A stretch of 9,607 nucleotides of DNA from Chitinophagaceae bacterium (GTDB lineage: Bacteria > Bacteroidota > Bacteroidia > Chitinophagales > Chitinophagaceae): contig JANYEU010000220.1 of assembly GCA_025362915.1 (NCBI GenBank), forward strand, positions 1 to 9,607. The letters run 5' to 3'. The number at the start of each line of letters is the position of its first letter. Positions within the stretch are counted from its first letter, which is position 1. The notes under the pieces are model-generated. The model saw nothing but the letters and a program-made list of their open reading frames with translations. It was not told the origin of the DNA and did no database searches. The translations under genes were made by a program, and so were the position numbers. Of this stretch, positions 1 through 8,091 are shown one piece after another.

Positions 1-2289
1 TACATTATTCTTGTATCTCCAATCTCCTACTGATCCCATAAAGTTTATTTCCCACTTCCTATTAGGTTTCACCAAACCTTCTAATTCTATTCCTTTATGG
101 TCTTCAGTCAGTCCACTAAGATTTGCACTGAATGTATTACCATTTAAGTCTTGGAAGCCAGTCACTACAATACTTTTATCCGTCCAAGTAGTATGATATA
201 AGTTGACACTCACACTTACTATGCTGGAACGGTAGCCATATCCTATTTCTTGACCAAAGGTTTTTTGTGACTTTAAATTACTAACTGGAGTGGTATTATT
301 AAACGCAGAATACACTGTGCTAAAATAAGGAGGTTTTTCGAAATACCCAATGTTTGCGAATGCAAAATGGTTGTTTGTAAAGCGGTAACTTAGGCCGGTT
401 TTCGCTGTAAAACCATTATAATATCTAATCTTTGTTTCACGGTATGGGCTTGTAGGGGTGTAAAGGAAATAGTCGATACGCTTATAGGAAGTTGTATTAT
501 AAGCCCCATCCACAAACGCAGTAAGCTTATTTTTTTCATACGTTCCAGAAAAATAGACACCATATTGTTTTACCAAATCATCGTTATTGAAAGTGATTTT
601 TGTTTTGGTATCGCCAGCCTTTACAAAACTATTGGGATTGTTTACATCTGAATTTTGATCATAATAATAATTAGCACCTATTTCATCCTCGCTATATTTA
701 AACTTTTTGTAGTGAAGCCCTCTATAAATCCGGATGTCAATACCTCCATCTAGGGTTAAATATTTTGTTGTTTTATGTGTCAAGTTTACAATGGCACCAT
801 ACCAATTGTGTTCGTTCATAGATGCAGTTCTTGATATTCCAGAATATGCACTAGAACCAATTACATAGCTTCCACTGTAAGGTGCTTTCGTCCACTTAGG
901 ATTAGCAGGAATATTGCTATAAGTATTTATACTACCCTTGTTTAAAAAGCTTTTTACAATAGTGCCTCCATTCCATGCTTCTATACTATCTACCATTATC
1001 AGGTTATTTGCATCTCTTTTTAGGCTGTATGCATTTGAACCATTGATACCACCTGTTGCCCCATCTCCACCACCACGGCCTACTGAACCATACAATACAA
1101 CACTAAGGTTTGTTTTTTCATTTATCTTGTAATAATAATTGATGTTAGCCACTGGTTTGTGGTAAAAGTTTCGAACAAAATCAAATTGCTTTCCGTTTAA
1201 ATAACCCCAAGTATCATTATATTTTTCTCCGCGAGCATGGATAGAAGTATCATTTGGATTACCATACAATGTTTGGTAAGTAGTTTTAGTAGCTGCGGTG
1301 TTATTAGCTGTAAAACTCCGCTGGTTATGCCATTGTGGTGCGCCAGTAATGGTAGCTGTAATAGTTTGTTTGCTATTTATTTCATAAGCCACGGTAGCAA
1401 AGTAGTTATAAGACTCAGAAGCAGTGCCGTTTACATAGCCATCGCTACTTGTACGGGAGGCAAGCAAGGATATTGCAAAACCATTTTTTAATTTACCTGT
1501 ATTGTAACCGATTCCGGTTTTGATGAACCCATCGTTACCCACAGATGAACTAATCATTGCACCAGCCTTCATATCTGTTGCCTTAGTTACGATATTAATA
1601 TTTCCACCCACAGCCGCAGTAGATAATTTAGAGTTACCCAATCCTCTTTGTACTTGTATCTGTCCTCCAATTTCTGCGAGTCCAGACCAGTTACTCCAAA
1701 ATACCGCAGAGTTTTCCATATCATTTACAGGTACACCATTCACCATTACAGAAATATTGGTTTGGTCAAATCCTCTTATGTTTATTCTTGAATCTCCAGT
1801 ACCTCCGCTTGATTTGGAAACATATACAGAAGGTGTATTCTCCAATAATTCTGGGAATTCCCTATTTGGACTAAACTCTGCTATTTGCGAAGCTCTGATT
1901 GTTGATAAAGCCACGGGCGTTTTTCTATCTATTGCCACATTGTTGGTTACTACCACCTCTTTCAACGTGGTTTCGCTAGAGGTTAACTCTATTGAACCAA
2001 GATTGGCTTGTACACTTACCTTCTTAGACAAATAACCAACGGCACTAAATTCTATGCTGTCACTATCGGCAGCCTTGATGGAGAAACTACCATCTATGCC
2101 GGAAACAAAAGATGCTTTTTTGCCTTTGATAGATATGGTAACACCTGGTAGGGTTTCCTTGGTAGTGGCATCTATCAGTTTACCTGTTATTTTCATTTGT
2201 GCAAAAAGTGCAAAAAGGGGTACCAAAATAAAGGATGTAGTGATAATGATCCTAACCAAAAAAGTAACACTTGTGCTTTTACTATTCAT
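1..2289 (-). CDS. TonB-dependent outer-membrane receptor with N-terminal carboxypeptidase-like domain (C-terminus beyond the window)
   Basis: The frame runs open for 763 codons from the ATG at 2289 down to base 1 without a stop. Residues 1-30 look like a signal peptide (hydrophobic stretch about 11-29, likely cleavage LFA|Q). Residues 33-112 resemble the CarboxypepD_reg-like domain (ITGKLIDATTKETLPGVTI, then GIDGSF and FSAVGY), followed by KEVVVT, the usual lead-in to the plug. The plug covers about 122-236, with RINIRGFD at 168-175, VNGVPVNDMENS at 183-194, FWSNWSGL at 197-204 and VGGNINIVTK at 227-236. The rest is aromatic-rich beta-barrel with a glycine run GRGGGDG at 404-410, which I recall from non-SusC Bacteroidota receptors. 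Such receptors are usually about 900 residues or more, so part of the barrel is missing here. The ligand cannot be assigned, and whether a SusD-type partner follows lies outside the window. The 164-bp leader suggests transcription separate from the upstream block. Confidence 0.93.
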   Translation of the reverse strand, partial: MNSKSTSVTFLVRIIITTSFILVPLFALFAQMKITGKLIDATTKETLPGVTISIKGKKASFVSGIDGSFSIKAADSDSIEFSAVGYLSKKVSVQANLGSIELTSSETTLKEVVVTNNVAIDRKTPVALSTIRASQIAEFSPNREFPELLENTPSVYVSKSSGGTGDSRINIRGFDQTNISVMVNGVPVNDMENSAVFWSNWSGLAEIGGQIQVQRGLGNSKLSTAAVGGNINIVTKATDMKAGAMISSSVGNDGFIKTGIGYNTGKLKNGFAISLLASRTSSDGYVNGTASESYNYFATVAYEINSKQTITATITGAPQWHNQRSFTANNTAATKTTYQTLYGNPNDTSIHARGEKYNDTWGYLNGKQFDFVRNFYHKPVANINYYYKINEKTNLSVVLYGSVGRGGGDGATGGINGSNAYSLKRDANNLIMVDSIEAWNGGTIVKSFLNKGSINTYSNIPANPKWTKAPYSGSYVIGSSAYSGISRTASMNEHNWYGAIVNLTHKTTKYLTLDGGIDIRIYRGLHYKKFKYSEDEIGANYYYDQNSDVNNPNSFVKAGDTKTKITFNNDDLVKQYGVYFSGTYEKNKLTAFVDGAYNTTSYKRIDYFLYTPTSPYRETKIRYYNGFTAKTGLSYRFTNNHFAFANIGYFEKPPYFSTVYSAFNNTTPVSNLKSQKTFGQEIGYGYRSSIVSVSVNLYHTTWTDKSIVVTGFQDLNGNTFSANLSGLTEDHKGIELEGLVKPNRKWEINFMGSVGDWRYKNNV

Positions 2290-2453
2290 AATTATAAATT
2301 TGAGATGCGAATGTGGCAATGCAAATAAAGGAAATAAAACGCCGTAATGTTAACTTTTTGCAAATAAAGATAAATATAATTTAAAATATTCAGTAATTGA
2401 AAGGGTAACAGTAAATTAATATTACTTATTTAATATCACTCAGCTACTATAAA
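2290..2453 (-). promoter_or_regulatory. Leader of the TonB receptor gene with a duplicated 11-bp motif
   Basis: This 164-bp AT-rich gap separates the EEP stop from the receptor ATG. It holds two exact copies of CTTTATTTGCA (minus-strand reading) at 2359-2369 and 2320-2330, 39 bp apart. Next to the first is TATCTTTA (2365-2372), a partial match to the Bacteroidota -7 consensus TAnnTTTG. No convincing -33 TTTG, Shine-Dalgarno or terminator hairpin was found. A promoter is inferred from spacing and gene change; the exact site is uncertain. Confidence 0.3.
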
Positions 2454-3578
2454 TCACTTGAGCCGAAGGTCTGCTATCAACATATAATGATCACTAAGAC
2501 CTTCGTCTTGCAATTCAAATTGTTTAACCACAAAACGTTTATCTGGTAGTATATAGTCAATACGTAGGGTAGGAGCCAGTGAGATAAACGTTTTTCCAAT
2601 ACCAAAGGATTTCTTTAGAAAAGCATCTTGCCTTTCTCCCCGTATGGTAAAATAAGCGTAGCTATTTGGAACGTCGTTAAAATCTCCAGTCAAAATATTT
2701 GGATATGGACATTTATAAGTCCATTCTTTTAGTAAGTTTGCCTGCACTGCCCTTCTTTTAAAGGAGGGTTTCATTTTCTCAAAAATATTTTTTGAAGCAG
2801 ATAAGGCCATACTGTCATTGTTTTCCACTTTTTCTATGTTATCGTAATCATTCTTTTTAAATTTAAAAGATTGCAAGTGTGTCGTATAAATCCGAAGAGT
2901 ATCGTGTCTATTTACTACATCTACAAACAAGGCACTTTCTCCTTTAGGAAACTTTAATCTACCGGTATCAATGATGGGGAATCTAGAAAAGATGATACTC
3001 CCAGATGCATATCCATTGGCAGTTTGGTAGTCTTTTGAAAAGTAATAGTATGGAAGTTCATCCGAAAATAAGCCGATATTATTTGCCGTTTCATTTGGAT
3101 GCGCAATATTGTTATATGAATGATTAAACTCTTGAAAGCAGACAATATCTGGATTTAATTTAAGAATGCTTTCCGCCAATTCAGATCGTAGCAATTTTTT
3201 GGAATTCTTATCATTGTCAATACCATTAAATCCTCTAAGATTCCAGTCGATTATCCTTATGCTTTTTGTATCCTTTTCCTCAGAGAAGTTATTTTTAATA
3301 TTATAGGCAAATACAACACTGATTTGTTGATATCCTAGGATAAGCATCAAGATGATGGCTATACCCCATTTTATATTTACAAAAAGCCAATAGAACAGTG
3401 AGAGTAATAAGATGGTTAATAAATAGGGAGCTGCAAGGCCAACAAAGCCAATGCACCAAAACTTTTCAGGAGATATATACGGCGACAAACATGCGCCAAT
3501 AAAGCATAGTCCAACGCAAATAGTTACAACTTGCATTAAAAATTTAAACAGTCTGTTGGTGATATTTTTATTAGCCAC
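2454..3578 (-). CDS. Membrane-anchored endonuclease/exonuclease/phosphatase (EEP) family protein, paralogue 1
   Basis: This 374-residue protein has three N-terminal hydrophobic segments (about 15-33, 42-66 and 71-92) and a C-terminal EEP domain (about 106-374). Conserved EEP motifs are present in order: DWNLRG with N113, CFQE with the metal-binding E150, TTHL with H234, GDFND with D299 and N301, RID with D341, and SDH at 362-364. The catalytic set looks complete, so Mg-dependent phosphodiester or phosphate-ester hydrolysis is expected; the substrate (nucleic acid, phospholipid or other) is unknown. The start is GTG at 3578: a stop lies two codons upstream, and the FKFL...SPYISP segment after it aligns with the start of the neighbouring paralogue, which argues against the internal ATG at codon 15. 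It follows paralogue 2 by 23 bp, so co-transcription is likely. Topology would place the catalytic domain on one face of the inner membrane; which face is not settled. Confidence 0.9.
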   Translation of the reverse strand: MANKNITNRLFKFLMQVVTICVGLCFIGACLSPYISPEKFWCIGFVGLAAPYLLTILLLSLFYWLFVNIKWGIAIILMLILGYQQISVVFAYNIKNNFSEEKDTKSIRIIDWNLRGFNGIDNDKNSKKLLRSELAESILKLNPDIVCFQEFNHSYNNIAHPNETANNIGLFSDELPYYYFSKDYQTANGYASGSIIFSRFPIIDTGRLKFPKGESALFVDVVNRHDTLRIYTTHLQSFKFKKNDYDNIEKVENNDSMALSASKNIFEKMKPSFKRRAVQANLLKEWTYKCPYPNILTGDFNDVPNSYAYFTIRGERQDAFLKKSFGIGKTFISLAPTLRIDYILPDKRFVVKQFELQDEGLSDHYMLIADLRLK

Positions 3579-3601
3579 GCTCTAAAAGTACCTAAAAAGA
3601 C

Positions 3602-4720
3602 TTAATTAATTTTAATATCAGTTACAACCGGGTAGTGGTCAGATGCGTTTGATAATTTTGGAGAGTAATATTGGGTGGCATTTAACTGCTTACAAAGTAA
3701 TACAACATCTATTCTAAGAGTAGGAGAAATTACGGAGTATGTTCCTCCCCAACCATATCCATTTTGCAAAAAGGCATCATTTAACCCAGCACTGATGTGT
3801 TGATAGACATAGCTGGAAGGAACAGAATTTAGGTCTGCACAAAAAACATAAGGCACTTTACAGCTATCCAATTGCTGTTTTATCAGTATTGCCTGCATTA
3901 TATGTATTGTGTCGAAGTGTTGTAACTTTTTTGAAATAGTACTTTCTGAAATAGCTTCTGCATCATCCATTAAAAATGGATTATTACTAACATCCCCTCC
4001 CTGCCAATGTAAAAACATAGATCGTAAATGGGTATTATAGAATCTTATTTCTTTTCCATTAATATTTATGGTAGCATACATCAAATGTTCTGGCGAATGT
4101 TTCCTATTATAGGCAAATCGTCCGGAATCCGTTATCGGGAACTTTGATAAGATAATAGCTCCATATCTCCTCGCATAATACTCTTGTTTACAAGGGTCAT
4201 CCACAGAAAAATAATAAAATGGGTATTTTAGGGTATCAATTAGATATTTTAAATTTGAAAACAACCATTTGTTTTCCTCAAAACTGCTGAAATCCTGAAA
4301 GCATAATATATCAGCATTTGTTGACTGAATAAAATTTTTTATCTTTCTTCTCGGAGAGTTTGCTGTGTCGTGGCGTATTTCACAATCAACAAAGTCGTCA
4401 ACATTCCAAGATAGTAAACGTATTGTTCCTGCTTGCTTTTGTTGTACAAAATCATTTGGTTTATGGAGCCCGATTGTAGAAAAAATATTTTTATACCCCA
4501 CTGTTAATATCAGGAAAAGAAAAATACTTTTTTTCTTTAAAATAAATATACCGATTAATAAAACCAATAGCATGCCTATCAAAATGCATGGAAATAATAA
4601 GGCTAAAAAAGTAAAAGGAGGAAAATGGATGGGGCTTATGTAGGGAGTTAAGCTAGAAATAAAATAAAATATAGCATAGAGCCAAATGCATATTTTTAGA
4701 AACTTTAAGAAGTTATTCAT
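3602..4720 (-). CDS. Membrane-anchored EEP family protein, paralogue 2, with Asp in place of the metal-binding Glu
   Basis: This 372-residue protein shares its architecture with the next gene: three hydrophobic segments (about 8-26, 34-60 and 65-83) followed by an EEP domain (about 99-372). Shared blocks include TPYISP near 25-30, YPFYYFS near 166-172, FPITDSGR near 194-201 and SPTLRID at 332-338. Motifs are SWNV with N106, CFQD with D143, YNTHL with H231, CADLN with D296 and N298, D338, and SDH at 360-362. Two changes stand out: D143 replaces the normally invariant Glu (codon GAT), and GDFN has become ADLN, keeping the D and N. The protein may be active with altered metal geometry, or catalytically weak. 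The ATG at 4720 lies 10 bp after the rhomboid stop, so it probably belongs to the same transcript. The two EEP genes are best explained as a tandem duplication that has since diverged. Confidence 0.9.
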   Translation of the reverse strand: MNNFLKFLKICIWLYAIFYFISSLTPYISPIHFPPFTFLALLFPCILIGMLLVLLIGIFILKKKSIFLFLILTVGYKNIFSTIGLHKPNDFVQQKQAGTIRLLSWNVDDFVDCEIRHDTANSPRRKIKNFIQSTNADILCFQDFSSFEENKWLFSNLKYLIDTLKYPFYYFSVDDPCKQEYYARRYGAIILSKFPITDSGRFAYNRKHSPEHLMYATININGKEIRFYNTHLRSMFLHWQGGDVSNNPFLMDDAEAISESTISKKLQHFDTIHIMQAILIKQQLDSCKVPYVFCADLNSVPSSYVYQHISAGLNDAFLQNGYGWGGTYSVISPTLRIDVVLLCKQLNATQYYSPKLSNASDHYPVVTDIKIN

Positions 4721-4730
4721 TAGGGTTATT

Positions 4731-5699
4731 CTATAATTCTTCTTTGCTAGCTTTTTTTAGAAAAGATTTCTCCTCATCCGTAAGCATGTGATAACCATCT
4801 TGGTTTATCTTATCAAGGATGTCATCCAGTTTTTGCTGGGTTATATTTGGTGTCTTTTTATAAGGTGGTTCACTAGTTTTATAATAGAGTGTGTCCTTTT
4901 GAGATTTACCCACTTCTTTCTTTTCTGGATTGAACAGACCGTCACCCCAATTCCAAAATGTAGTCATCCAAGCCCCCATGTCATTGCCTTTTCCCAGTTG
5001 TTTTATGTAAAGGAAGCCAACCGCACCACCAGCCAAGTGGGCAATGGCCATTCCACCACTTGCACTGGCAATGGTGGCATAATCAATGGCCACAAATATT
5101 AAGGTGAGTACCCACAAAGGAATGCCGCCATTTATCAATGGGAAAATACGGTATTCCGGGGCAAGTGTTGTGGTGCCTACCGCTACCGCCATTACTGCTG
5201 CACTACCACCCATCATTGGTGGTAAATAGTCAACACGCAGAGCAAGAACAGGGAAGATATTATTAGTCAACAAGAAGAATACACCTCCTACAAAGCCGCC
5301 ATATAAATAAATAGGAAGTAGTTTGCTGTTGCCCGTTAAATCTTGTAGTATATACCCAAACCCCCAAAGCCACAAAAGTGTACTGATAAGTTCCCACACG
5401 CCTAAATGACTGAACATATAGCTTACCAATGTCCAAGGTCTTGAGCCTAATTTTTCCAGGGATGCCGGTAAACTGAACCAGTCAACAATTTGGTGCTGAA
5501 ATAAATCGCCAGGCATTTCAGAGAAGAAATAAACAATCTTTAAAAAGTTAAGTAGAATGAAAACAGTGGCATTGATAATAATTAGCCATGTAAGTGCATT
5601 ATTATCCTGCCCCAATAATGGTATTCTTCTATTGCTGTATTCTTTTATGCCCACTGTAAAATTGTTTTTTGTAAAAATAAAAGCTATTGCGTTATCCAA
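4731..5699 (-). CDS. Rhomboid-family membrane protein with altered oxyanion site and cytoplasmic C-terminal tail
   Basis: A six-helix rhomboid core spans about residues 36-235. The catalytic pair is present: S166 in GGSAA (canonical GxSG has lost its final Gly) and H221 in AHLAGG. In the TM2 motif H98 is kept, but the positions matching the second His and the Asn of HxxxxHxxxN are E103 and T107. In E. coli GlpG these are H150 and N154 of the oxyanion hole. After TM6 comes a Trp-rich linker (WMTTFWNWGDG, 244-254) and a charged helical tail around 288-320 (LDDILDKINQDGY, LTDEEKSFL) resembling the small C-terminal domain of Bacteroidota rhomboids, which I recall as DUF6576. Activity is uncertain; it could be a slow protease or a pseudoprotease. 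The start is unclear: the frame opens at TTG 5699, just after a stop, with GTG at 5654 as an alternative and no ATG before TM1. It lies 25 bp after the canonical rhomboid gene. Confidence 0.88.
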   Translation of the reverse strand: MDNAIAFIFTKNNFTVGIKEYSNRRIPLLGQDNNALTWLIIINATVFILLNFLKIVYFFSEMPGDLFQHQIVDWFSLPASLEKLGSRPWTLVSYMFSHLGVWELISTLLWLWGFGYILQDLTGNSKLLPIYLYGGFVGGVFFLLTNNIFPVLALRVDYLPPMMGGSAAVMAVAVGTTTLAPEYRIFPLINGGIPLWVLTLIFVAIDYATIASASGGMAIAHLAGGAVGFLYIKQLGKGNDMGAWMTTFWNWGDGLFNPEKKEVGKSQKDTLYYKTSEPPYKKTPNITQQKLDDILDKINQDGYHMLTDEEKSFLKKASKEEL

Positions 5700-5724
5700 T
5701 TGCTAAAAGATACTAGACTTACAA

Positions 5725-6558
5725 TCAGTAAAACGTTTTTTTATTGGTTTTGTTCCAAGTAATTACCAGTAACAGGCCAACTATTGCACCGCCTACGTGT
5801 GCCCAACGGGCTACATTGTCCCCGGCAGAATTTCGTATTGCAAAGAATAACTCATAAGAAAAATAAGCCAATCCCAGCCACTTTGCTTTTACAGGAATAA
5901 AAAAGTACAAGTAAATATATGTATTAGGAAATAGGTAAACAAACGCTGCCAGTACCCCAAACACAGCTCCACTCGCCCCAATGGTCGGCGTATTTATTGT
6001 TTCCTTATAATGGTTTGAAAGGACATCCAGTAACTTTCCTGCTGCATCGTTATCATCTGGATTTGCACGTAGATAGTTAGTAAACTCATCATTCAGCATG
6101 ATATTGTGCTTTGTGGCATAATTCATCATCGCCTCTGCGGCTCCAGTTCTATTGCTTGCGTGCATGGCAACCAAATCAACGTATTCTTTGGTTAGATGAC
6201 CAATCTCGTAATTCAAAAACAACAAGTGCAGCAATGCCGCACCCAAACCACAAATGATATAAAAGATAAGGAATCTTTTTCCTCCCCAAAGGTTTTCCAA
6301 TACGGCGCCAAACATCCAGAGAGCCAACATGTTGCCAAAGATGTGGCCAACGCTACCATGTAAAAACATGTGTGTAACCAATTGCCATGGTTGAAACAAT
6401 GTACTTTTCCAGGTATGCAACGCAAAATAATCATCCATCGAAAAGCTAAATTGCTTCCCAATGGTGTTCTGCGCAATAAAAACCAATACATTAATTATCA
6501 GCAGGTTCTTGATGATAAGCGGCAAAACCTCAAACCTACTGGGTCTAAATTCATTCAT
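5725..6558 (-). CDS. Rhomboid family intramembrane serine protease (canonical active site)
   Basis: This 277-residue integral membrane protein carries all hallmarks of an active rhomboid. HGSVGHIFGN (67-76) supplies H67, H72 and N76, GASG holds the nucleophile S196, and AHVGG holds the general base H254. FQPWQLVTHMF (55-65) and WMFGAVLE precede and follow TM2 as in other family members. It should cleave membrane-spanning substrates within or near the lipid bilayer of the inner membrane. Between TM3 (about 96-115) and the GASG helix lies an insertion of about 75 residues (116-190), hydrophilic and probably helical, much longer than the corresponding loop in the neighbouring rhomboid. The ATG at 6558 is well placed, 66 bp after the rlmD stop, with no visible Shine-Dalgarno. 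It is the first gene of the tight rhomboid-EEP block. Confidence 0.95.
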   Translation of the reverse strand: MNEFRPSRFEVLPLIIKNLLIINVLVFIAQNTIGKQFSFSMDDYFALHTWKSTLFQPWQLVTHMFLHGSVGHIFGNMLALWMFGAVLENLWGGKRFLIFYIICGLGAALLHLLFLNYEIGHLTKEYVDLVAMHASNRTGAAEAMMNYATKHNIMLNDEFTNYLRANPDDNDAAGKLLDVLSNHYKETINTPTIGASGAVFGVLAAFVYLFPNTYIYLYFFIPVKAKWLGLAYFSYELFFAIRNSAGDNVARWAHVGGAIVGLLLVITWNKTNKKTFY

Positions 6559-6624
6559 AATATCTATTCTAAAAAGAAAATTTTAATCACTCCATCATCC
6601 TCTGTGCGCCCCTCCCCTATTTGC

Positions 6625-8061
6625 CTATGCTTGCCTCAACTTCAACTGAACCACATTCTCTATGTGATGTGTGTGCGGAAACATATCTACCGGCTGCACT
6701 TTTGTAACCACATATTTTTCGTCCAGTAATGCCAGATCCCTTGCTTGTGTGGCAGGATTACAGCTTACATATACTATCAACGGTGCTGCAATGTCCAGTA
6801 GTTTCTTCACCAGTTTTTCGTGCATACCTGCACGTGGAGGATCGGTGATGATGACATCTGGCTTGCCGTGTGTTTCAAAGAAGGCATCATCACAAATATT
6901 TATCACATCTCCAGCTGTGAAGTAAGAGTGATTAATGTTGTTTAACGCTGCATTTTCCTGCGCATCCTTTATGGCATCCTCTATCAGTTCCACCCCAACA
7001 ATCTTCTTTGCATCCTTACTACAGAATATCCCGATGCTTCCTGTGCCGCAATATAAATCGTACAGCGTTTGTGTGCCATCCAACTCTGCAAAGTCCCTAG
7101 TTATCTGATATAATTTCTCTGCTTGCTTGGTATTGGTTTGAAAGAATGACTTAGGACTGATCTTAAATTGAAACTCCTCCAGCTTTTCTATAATGTAGCC
7201 ATTGCCATGATAGGCAATCGGTGTAAGATCGTAGATGCTGTCATTAAATTTGCGGTTGATGGTATATAGCAGTGTGGTGATGGCAGGAAATTCTTTTAAC
7301 AAAAAATCAAAAAGGCTGGTCTGCATCTTCTTATCCTCAAATCCCAAAACAATGTTCACCATTATCTCACCGGTGGTTGCAATGCGCACCATCATATTTC
7401 GCAGCCAACCCTCATGGTTTCTGATGTCCCAAAAGCTATAACCATTTTCTTTGGCAAAAGTTACAATTGCCTTGCGCATCAGGTTGGTAGGTTCTTCTTG
7501 CAGGTGACAAACATCTATTTCCACCACTTTGTCAAACTGTCCTTTTGCATGGAATCCTGCGGCACCAATAGTTCCTTCAATGGCTTCGGTCAATTTATCT
7601 TCGGCACGCAATTGTTGAAACTCTTCTTTAGGGATAAACCTTCTGGTGGCAAAGGTATATTCCAGTTTATTACGGTAGTGGGTGGTGGCATCTGCACCTA
7701 CAATAGGCATCAACGGCGGCATTTCAACTTTACCGATACGTCCCAGATTATCTGCCACCTGTTGTTGTTTATATCCCAATTGTTGACTGTATGGAAGCAT
7801 CTGCCATTGGCAACCACCACATACGCCAAAGTGCTTACAGAAAGGCGTTACCCTATCTTTAGAATATTCCTTAAAGCTTAATGGATAGGCTTCTGCCCAG
7901 TCTTTCTTGTTTTTCAGCAACTGAATATCTACAATATCTCCAGGTATGGTTCCTTCTATAAATATTACTTTTCCATCTACCCTTGCCAGCCCTTTGCCCT
8001 CGGCGGCATAAGTTTCTACCAATACATTCTCCAATATTACGGGCTTCTTAAATTTTCTCAC
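6625..8061 (-). CDS. rlmD: 23S rRNA (uracil-C5)-methyltransferase, RlmD/RumA type
   Basis: This 478-residue enzyme uses S-adenosylmethionine to methylate C5 of a uracil in rRNA, in RlmD U1939 of 23S rRNA. An N-terminal TRAM-like RNA-binding domain spans about 8-65. An Fe-S cluster site is seen as C75, C81 and C84 (FCKHFGVCGGC) with C185 as the likely fourth ligand. The Rossmann methyltransferase half includes LYDLYCGTGSIG (333-344), GVELIEDAI (356-364), TDPPRAG (406-412), the catalytic nucleophile C434 in YVSCNPAT, and the terminal block VDMFPHTHHIENV (458-470). Length and motif order fit the family. RlmD rather than RlmCD or TrmA is favoured by the Fe-S cysteines plus TRAM, but Bacteroidota homologues are often named only as RlmD-like. 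The start is GTG at 8061; a stop lies ten codons upstream with no ATG between. The 278-bp upstream gap contains a large inverted repeat. Confidence 0.93.
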   Translation of the reverse strand: MRKFKKPVILENVLVETYAAEGKGLARVDGKVIFIEGTIPGDIVDIQLLKNKKDWAEAYPLSFKEYSKDRVTPFCKHFGVCGGCQWQMLPYSQQLGYKQQQVADNLGRIGKVEMPPLMPIVGADATTHYRNKLEYTFATRRFIPKEEFQQLRAEDKLTEAIEGTIGAAGFHAKGQFDKVVEIDVCHLQEEPTNLMRKAIVTFAKENGYSFWDIRNHEGWLRNMMVRIATTGEIMVNIVLGFEDKKMQTSLFDFLLKEFPAITTLLYTINRKFNDSIYDLTPIAYHGNGYIIEKLEEFQFKISPKSFFQTNTKQAEKLYQITRDFAELDGTQTLYDLYCGTGSIGIFCSKDAKKIVGVELIEDAIKDAQENAALNNINHSYFTAGDVINICDDAFFETHGKPDVIITDPPRAGMHEKLVKKLLDIAAPLIVYVSCNPATQARDLALLDEKYVVTKVQPVDMFPHTHHIENVVQLKLRQA

Positions 8062-8091
8062 GGGGTAAAAATAATGGTATTGAAATAACTA

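Noticed and set aside
1520..2035. A 171-codon plus-strand frame
   Set aside because: It lies antisense to the plug region of the TonB receptor, whose conserved motifs are clear; the frame is a shadow.
1..2289. Assignment of the receptor as SusC with a glycan substrate
   Set aside because: The VPVNDMENS and GRGGGDG motifs suggest another receptor group, and no SusD gene is visible; the substrate cannot be named.
2410..2426. AGTAA/TTACT hairpin after EEP paralogue 1 as a terminator
   Set aside because: The stem is only 5 bp, all AT-rich but one pair each end, and has no following T tract in the direction of transcription.
7414..7881. A 155-codon plus-strand frame
   Set aside because: It is antisense to the rlmD Fe-S and central region, where C75, C81, C84 and C185 are all conserved.
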